DNA of 64,000 nt from the NCBI RefSeq assembly GCF_963576675.1, contig NC_088917.1:77858610-77922609 (forward strand), written 5' to 3'. This document shows positions 57,096-64,000 of the stretch, piece by piece. Origin of the DNA: Euphorbia lathyris. Lineage: Eukaryota; Streptophyta; Magnoliopsida; Malpighiales; Euphorbiaceae. The position numbers and the translations under genes were made by a program. The notes under the pieces were generated by a model, which was not told where the DNA came from, made no database searches, and saw only the letters and a list, made by a program, of their open reading frames with translations. Position 1 is the stretch's first letter; each line of letters begins with the position of its first letter.

Positions 57096-60000
57096 ATGTC
57101 AAAAGCTACTTCTAGTAGGGAAGATAGTTTGCCTGAGCATGTTATTGATCCTGCGTTGCTTCGTGCTATAAACTCTGATTATATGGAGGTTGATGACGAC
57201 AGGTACTTTTTTATGTTTTTATGGAACAATATATGCATTCTTTTTGAACAATATATGTATTCGTTTGGAACAATGTATGTTTTTGTATAGAACAATATAT
57301 GTATTCGTTTGGAACAATATATGTATTCGTTTGGAACATTTTATAAGTTTGTTTGTAACTATATATGTATTTTGTTGATCTAGTATTGTTGTTAATTTTG
57401 TTATTTTTTATGCTTCAAAGGTCTCTGAAAAGAATAGTGAAGAAGGAAGTAAACAGAGATTTGTGAAGAAATCTCATGCTTTAAAGAAAAAGTCATCAAA
57501 TATTGGTGTTCCTGTTGATGAAAGTTCTTCTGATGCTCTGAAGGATGTAGAAAGTTGTTCTGATGCTGATGAAAGTTCTTCTGATGATCGTGATAATATG
57601 AATGATCCTGATTTTGTTATCAGTGTGAGTACACCATATGAAGAACAAGCAGATGATGAATATGTTGTTTCTGGTTGTGTTGGAAAGAAAAGAAAAGTTG
57701 GAGTTAATTTGAAGGGAGATGGTTCTTATAGGTTGAAGATGAAGAAGGTTGAGGTTGTGAAAGTATCTGGTGGTTCTAGATTGAAAAGGAATAAAGTTGA
57801 GGTTGTGAAAGGAGTTGGTTCTCCTAGATCTGTGAACCGTGATTGTGGAAGAAGGATTGTGAAGAAGGATAGTTGCTATTCTGTTATGGAGCAAGATTTA
57901 TCTGGTGTAATATTGAATCAGAGGGTGCGTCCAACAGCATTTATTAAGTTTGTTAAAACTATGCCAGAGACACACAAAGCTGCCATTAGGAAGATAGGGT
58001 TTGGTGGTTTTTTGTGTCTGGATATTGGGAAGCTTAATGGAATTTTTTGTGGCAAGGTTGTGGATTCTGTTGATCCTGACAGATGTTGTTTTATTCTTCC
58101 TGGTAATGATCGGATTGATTTGAGTGAAGAGGATTTCCATTGTGTTTATGGCCTGTCATGTGGAGGAAAGGAAATTAAGGAAGCGGATAGTAACAGTGGG
58201 GATAGTTGGTGTAATATTTTAAACACTTGGAGGAAGTCTTTTGGTCTAAGTAGTGGCAGTCCTAAGGATAAAGATGTGCTTTGTAGGCTGAAAAATCTGT
58301 TGGAAGTGGATGTTTGTGATGAGTTCATTTGGAACTTCATTGTTATTGTTGTTAATTCTTGCATTCGTTCAAACAAGAATAGGGCGTTGTACAATAAGTT
58401 TTTATTCAGTTGCATGAATGTGAATGAAATTTCGAAGTTAGATTGGTGCCGGTTTAGTTTTAAGCATCTTATAGATTCTGTTCGTTCTTTCAAGAACGAT
58501 TCTAAGCCATATTTTTTCACAGGCCCTCTTCCATTTATACTGGTAATTGTTTTAATATGTTGGAATTTATTTTGAATAATTTATGTATTTGCTTATAATT
58601 TGTTTTTCTCATTTTTTTTATTGTAGATATGTTATTTTGATCGTTTGCAACGTGGGGTTGATTTGAGGCCACGTTCCTTTCCACTAACTTCTGTGTGGAA
58701 TAATGTTCTAATCTTTGAAAGAATTAAGTTGGAAAAAGCCAGTGGTTTTGGCAAGGGAATTGTATTGAAGAGATTAGTGAAATCTGAAGCAGAGGTAGAA
58801 TGTGAAGGCCCTAATGTTGAAGGTAAGAAGAAGAAGAAGAGAGAAGAAGAGAAGAAGAAGAAGCATGTAGAAGAAGGAGAAGAAGAATATACTCAAGAAG
58901 GAGTTTCTGGCTGTCCCAGTCACTTCATGGTATGCATCTGTGTTTTTCTTTTATATAGAAGTTTGTGTTTTGTTTTGATAAATTAGTAAATAGTGTTTTT
59001 ATAAATGCAGGAATTCACTGTCAGGTTTAAATCAGTGGCTAGAAAGTTAGCTAATGCTGTAACTGAGATGTATATGTTGGTGGATTAAGCTGAAAATATG
59101 TTTGATGAGAATGACTTACCTGTACGGATGAATACATTTGTTGAAAACATTTTTACTAAGTACAGAGTTAGTAAGGAAGAGAGGATGAGCCAGCGTTCTG
59201 AGCGAATGCCAGCAAGTGAGCATTCGAGAAGATTATCTAATGAATCTGATGAGGATAATGAATTTTTTAATCTGCCTGGCTTTTGGGAAGAATATAATGC
59301 TGTTAATGAAGAATATAACAAGCAGGTACAGAGAAAGATAGCTGAAGGTTTAGAAAAAGAGAGAGGAGGAGCAGAGAAGGAGAAGAATAATAAGAAGAAG
59401 AGAGGAGTAGTGAAGAAAGTTAGAGGGAAAGTAGGGTCATCTGAAGGTCTGAGGTTGAGAATAAAGATGAATTCTGCTCCTCAATTTGAGTTGTTAAGCC
59501 AGTCTGTAGCTGATCAATCTGTTTCATCTGAAATGTAATTTATTTATGTTTGAATAATTCCTGTTTTTTGTTTTGGAACATATCATTTAATATTTGTGGC
59601 TTAATTGATGTTTTTTTTGTAGGGCTGCTGATATAGTTTCTAGGGCTGATCCTTTAGTTTGTGTAAATCAAGATGAAGGGGATGAGTTTGTTGATCCTGC
59701 TGATGAAATTGTGTAAGTTGTTATTTTGTTGAACAAATGGTTCAGTTTTTTGGAACCTTTCTTGTATATATGTGGAACATTTTTATTTTTATTTTTTATT
59801 TTGTTATATATTTGAGTTGTTTTATATTTTCACCAGTGATATCGATGATGCGATTGAGTCAGAGATGTCTGATTCTGATTCTGATGATGATATAGACTTG
59901 GAGTGTTTGCCTAGAGATGTTCCAGATGAATTTGTCGATATGTGTAGATGGGCTAACAATTATTTATGTCATGGGAGGACAATTTTTACCACGTTTGAAG

Positions 60001-61738
60001 ATTACATTTTTGGTCATCCGGTGAAAGCAGTTATATTGAGGAAGGATATTCGTGAATTGGCTGATCTAGCTCCAATAGGCTGTGGCCCAATTTTGTATTA
60101 CATGAGGTATTTTTTTTATCTATAATTGCATGTTTGTATTAGTGGTTATATTGTTTAATTTTTTTGAATGGCATGTTTACTGTATATGTTTCGTGTGTGT
60201 TTTCTACAGGCACCTTTATGATGTGATTGTGAATAATAATAGATTGGATACCACGTTCTCCCTTGTTGATCCAAACATAACTAATCATTTTGAAAGAGTT
60301 CATAAGATTGGGGAGAAGATCAAGTTTTGACAGATAGATATGAACAGTCCGGCAACAAATGTTTGTATCTGATACCGTGAAACAAAGAGTATGCATTATT
60401 TGTCTATACTGATGATTTATTTTATTTGTTTAATAATGTATTATAGTTTTACTAATGTGTTTGTTTTCTTCAGTTATCATTGGACTTTGACTGTCGTTGA
60501 TCTTGAGCGGAAACGTGTTTTTCTTTTGGATCCATTGAAAACTCGTTTGGGCTTGGAAAATGATCAATGGAGATATGTTGTTTATGAGTATGTTTAATAA
60601 TCAAATGCTCTTTTATAATGTATTTTATTTATTGAATGCAATAGTTTGACATATATATGAATTTGTTTTGCAGATCTATTATTTCTTTTTATCATGAGAA
60701 GGTTTTGGTAAAATGGATTTTCCCTGTAGTACGTGTTTAATTTGTATGTATATTTGTGTATTTTTTTTTTATTGTTTTTAAGTTGTTTGTATTTTATTTT
60801 GCAGAATATTCCATCTCAGAAAGATACAAAAAGCTGTGGGTATTATGTAATGAAGTATATGGATGATATAGTATGTGAGAAAGTGTTGAAAATTGACAAT
60901 ATTGTAAGTGTTTATTCTTTGAACAATTGGTGTTTTTTCTTTGAACAATTGGTGTTTATTTTTGGAACAATTAGTTTTAATATATGACATTTTATAGTTT
61001 TGATGCATGATTTTAATTGTGATATGTTTTTTAGTGGGATAAGTATGCTAGGAGGTCATCTTACGGAGTAGATGTGATGAATGAATTACGTCGAGATTTG
61101 AGAGATATTATTTTGAGATATGGTCTTGATAATGAAAATGGTGGAGGAGGTCGTGTAAGGAGGATTGTTAAGGAATCTAAGTACCTCCGTTCTCCTTTTA
61201 TTTCTCGGCATCCAAAGTTGCTGGATAACATGGATAGTCGTAAAAGGAGGATTGTTGAATTTGCACTGAGTCCTGGTTTAAGCAGGTAAGAAGTTGAAGT
61301 TATGTTTGTTATATGAATTTATATGTTATTTTGGCATATACTGATAGTTTTTTTCCTTGTTTTGAAGTGATGTATTTTTCAGTGATGGACAAACCTTTAT
61401 TGATAAACGGGAGATTTTATCAATGTCTGGTCATGATCATATTGTCAATAATATTGTGGATGTTTGGAGTTCAATTTTGAACACTGAAGAATTGAAGAAA
61501 TATAATGGAAAACCGAAAAGATTTTTTTCAGTACATATGCTTTTGTATGTTTTCTAACTTTGTAAGTTTGTTTTTTGTTTTCATTATGTAAATAATTGTT
61601 TTGCTAAATGTTGTTTTGATTATTTTGTAGAATCTTCTGTTTTCTGGAGCTAGTAGATCAAGAGAATATAATTTTAAGGAAAGGCTTCAGAATGAACTTT
61701 CTTTTTTCAAATTTAAAAACTTGGCTGATGTTGAATTG
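57096..61738 (+). pseudogene. Ulp1 (C48)-type cysteine protease gene, tandem domains, broken
   Basis: Exons with GT-AG borders: 57096-57202, 57438-58542, 58627-58929, 59011-59534, 59623-59712, 59837-60106, 60210-60376, 60474-60587, 60674-60728, 60805-60903, 61035-61285, 61383-61530, 61631-61738. Exons 2-3 hold an acidic Ser-rich and basic N-terminus, then a mobile-domain-like region (FIKFVKTMPETHKAAIRKIG, DLSEEDFHCVYGL), then a Lys/Glu tract. Exons 6-10 form a Ulp1 protease with His in YHWTLTVVD (60478), Asp in LLDP (60529), Gln in IPSQ (60817) and Cys in SCGYY (60835). Exons 11-13 begin a second such domain (KYLRSPF, NNIVDVWSSILNTEE, PKRFF). TAA at 59086 in exon 4 and a one-base loss near 60326 in exon 7 break the frame, and a retroelement LTR follows exon 13. 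Known role: Ulp1 enzymes cleave SUMO; plant transposon-borne relatives are common, so function here is unproven. Confidence 0.7.
57224..57375 (+). repeat. 22-bp minisatellite in intron 1 of the Ulp1-type gene
   Basis: GAACAATATATGTATTCGTT-type units start at about 57224, 57246, 57268, 57290, 57312 and 57334, with a degenerate seventh. The open frame across it is an artefact. Confidence 0.85.
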
Positions 61739-61760
61739 GTAAGTTTTATGGTGGAACAGT

Positions 61761-63049
61761 GTTGTCCTCAGATGAGACTCTAGCAAGTGCACTGGATACA
61801 AGTAATAAAGTGATAAGTGAGTATCATCTCCACAGGGATTGTGATTCAAATCAATATCGGAAATCGTTGCTAAATAGTGTGTGTTACAACCGTGTCTTCC
61901 TTTATGGTTGATTGTTTAATATTGGTTGTTTAATGACTCAGGCAGAATGATAAAACAAGGAAATGAGGTTACTTTGCAAAGATTTTAGGGAATAGAACAG
62001 GCTCGACATAACCGAACACGGTGTGCTACGTCTTACAACATTCCATGAATAAAAGACAATGCCAATGAAGCCAAAGTATCAGTTTTGAAGTGAGTTTGAG
62101 TCAACTGTCGTGTGTTCTCAAACTCCTAAGATTTACTAACATCTTTAGCATCCTAAAGATACGTTCTTTCTAGCATTAAGAGCAAAACTGCATTTCTAGA
62201 TGAGAAAACCCTTGACATAAACTTCTAACTTGTCAGCTTCGAAGTTGGGAGATCAATAGAGATATCGGTGAAGATGAAAGCAGTGTCCTATCATTCATCT
62301 AACACATACATACATGCTTGAGCAAGAAAGTTAAATCCTCATTGACCACGACATTGGCAAAACACTACATATTCATAAAAACGTTGTAAAGCTTACATCA
62401 CCGGGCCGGCCAGGTCGTGCCCGTTCAAAATGTCTACTCACTCATATCGAGCAGTGAGCAGAAGAGGATTCCTGATACAGCTTGAGACTCCATGGGAGCT
62501 CTCTTCTTCCTTCTATTCTACTTCTAAAAAAACAAAACTAAGAAAATATCTTTTTTTCCCGATCTCTTAATCCTTCTCTGCTTTTCCTATTTAAAGGGAA
62601 AAGACAGAGACTACCCAAAATCGGTACAACTTCCATACCCTTTTTCACAAACTAAGTCAACTACCTACTACAATTAAAATGAACTAAAATGATTCACTTT
62701 TAGATTAACCCTTGAACACTCAAGGGGGTGAGACTTCAAATCATCTTGCATCTTTTAGCAATCCCATCGACACACACTTTCACTTGTCGTCCTACCACTT
62801 TCCTTTCACTGCCACCAACGATCTGTCGTTGTCCATCATTGGATAATCCGGCGTTTGACTGCTGGATACAAGAAGGGCTCCACTCCTCATTGGCATTAGC
62901 GAAACAAGCTGTTTCCAGCTAGTTTAGCATTTTTCTTTGCTTATCTACACAAGGATATGAATTAGCTCTTATTCCTTACAAAATGATATAAAAATACCCG
63001 AATTTCCTTATAAATTATTTGTTAAACTTAGTCAATTTCATGCCTAACA
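61761..63049 (-). repeat. 3' LTR of a minus-strand Gypsy-type retroelement
   Basis: It starts TGTTGTCC and ends GCCTAACA on the plus strand (1289 bp, TG...CA). On the minus strand a purine tract (TTTGGGGGTATT) lies directly before the TGTTAGGC end, so this is the element's 3' LTR with its body to the right. GAGGACAAGCAAAGGTTCGA before the tract is typical of Athila/Tat-group 3' regions. The body continues past the window. It begins 22 bases after exon 13 of the Ulp1-type gene. Confidence 0.72.
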
Positions 63050-63803
63050 AATACCCCCAAATCGAACCTTTGCTTGTCCTCAAGCAACAAATTGTAAGAA
63101 GGAATCAGAAAAAGAGTTAGGAATGAAATTAGTTTAATGAATGAATGAGGAGTACAGAAACACAGAACGCTTGGCATAATTAGGAAATGAACAGATGCAT
63201 GCTAAGGTTTCATCGAAGAGTAAAAGCTTGTTTTAAAAATTGTGTCCTTTATGCTCAAGAAATTCCTCAAATCTTAAAATTTAGACTTCCTCTTTCACAA
63301 AGAGTTACCAACTGCCAGACATGCCTCACTAAGGAATGGAATAATTCACTCACTCTCACATGGCATCTACTTGCCATAGGAAACCAAATGCGATTTCACT
63401 CCTCAGCTCAGACACCACACCCTTAGGGTGCGAGTTTGCCTATTGGTCCCGAATCTAAGGGTCAAAGTTCCTCCAGACATAGTCCAAAGGACTTTATAAA
63501 GGTTGTAATGTTAGGCTTAGGCTCTGGTTTGACAGTGAAAAGCTATTTCAGTGTATGAATTCTGTCTTTTGCACTTTATTTAACATACGCAGCCTATAAT
63601 GATTGCTGTTTACACACACTTTATCTACACAACCTGTTCACTCATAACCTAGTACTCTTTCGAATATTAATAAAGGTTCCTTCCTCCCCACATTATATTT
63701 CCTAGTTCATTCAATCTTTTCCTTAAGCAATGTTTGCTCAATTACTTATATTCGCATAACTTAAGCACATGTTTTTTATTTTAAACAATTGGCTATTCGA
63801 AGC
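63050..63803 (-). mobile_element. Internal 3' region of the minus-strand retroelement
   Basis: Non-coding sequence next to the purine tract; no pol domain is visible before the next element begins at 63804. Confidence 0.5.
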
Positions 63804-64000
63804 TGTAGACACCGAGTCGGAGGACCTGTGATGAAAACCTGAAAACAAGACGGTTGAAGCGATTGGTTCCGGAAGTTTCGAAAAAAAAAATAAAATAAAC
63901 AAGTTACGGTGGGTCGCTGTTGTTGATCGGATGGCTCGCGAATGCTTAGCGGCATGGTGCGAGTGCTTAGCGGCAGCCGGCGCGTGTTCGACGACAGTCG
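63804..64000 (+). mobile_element. Start of a second copy of the 41455-44431 LTR family
   Basis: TGTAGACACCGAGTCGGAGG and the following CCTGTGATGAAAACCTG match the minus-strand end at 44431 closely. The GC-rich block begins again at about 63910, with GCTTAGCGGC repeats. It runs off the window. Confidence 0.8.

Noticed and set aside
57190..57378. 62-codon open frame with repeated peptide
   Set aside because: It is a translation of the 22-bp intronic minisatellite.

Overview
The window is nuclear DNA from a flowering plant, most likely a eudicot: AT-rich, with spliced genes, small inverted-repeat (MITE) transposons, LINEs, and Ty1/Copia and Ty3/Gypsy retrotransposons. The species cannot be named from sequence alone. 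One ordinary host gene is recognisable: a LNK1-type circadian clock co-activator on the minus strand (coding exons 7819-15883, 5' leader to about 18300). Its seven coding exons assemble by hand into a 664-residue protein. Its promoter holds three G-boxes and an evening-element-like site, and MITEs sit in two of its introns.

Layout. 1-7470: intergenic DNA made mostly of transposon pieces: a 5'-truncated LINE (280-2261) and several MITEs, some with exact target-site duplications (TSDs). 7475-18640: LNK1 and its promoter. 18765-20215: a Stowaway-like MITE and a second LINE fragment. 20216-28930: three decayed FAR1/Mutator-type transposase copies (A and B on plus, C on minus) with a decayed Ulp1-associated gene between B and C. 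28934-50331: a Copia element with two 1703-bp LTRs and TSD TATCC, inserted in copy C. It contains an Athila-like Gypsy element (31479-41299, TSD CCATG) and a solo-LTR-like element (41455-44431, TSD GTTCT). Copy C resumes after the Copia and is split again by a hAT element (50501-51653). 52081-56426: a decayed second Copia and an LTR-like stretch. 56480-61738: a 13-exon Ulp1-type cysteine-protease gene, now a pseudogene, with one complete protease core followed by the start of a second. It is cut by the LTR of a minus-strand retroelement (61761-63049). At 63804 another copy of the 41455-44431 LTR family begins and runs off the window.

The most unusual observations are these. (1) Each Athila-like LTR carries eight palindromes built on GTCTCGNCGAGAC in two clusters of four, with identical 20-21-20 bp spacing, upstream of the TATA box. 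(2) Two other unrelated retroelements here also carry GC-rich dyad arrays in their promoter or leader. (3) One gene model has two successive Ulp1 protease domains. (4) Two related transposase copies form an inverted repeat. All calls rest on reading the sequence and on remembered family features; no search was run.
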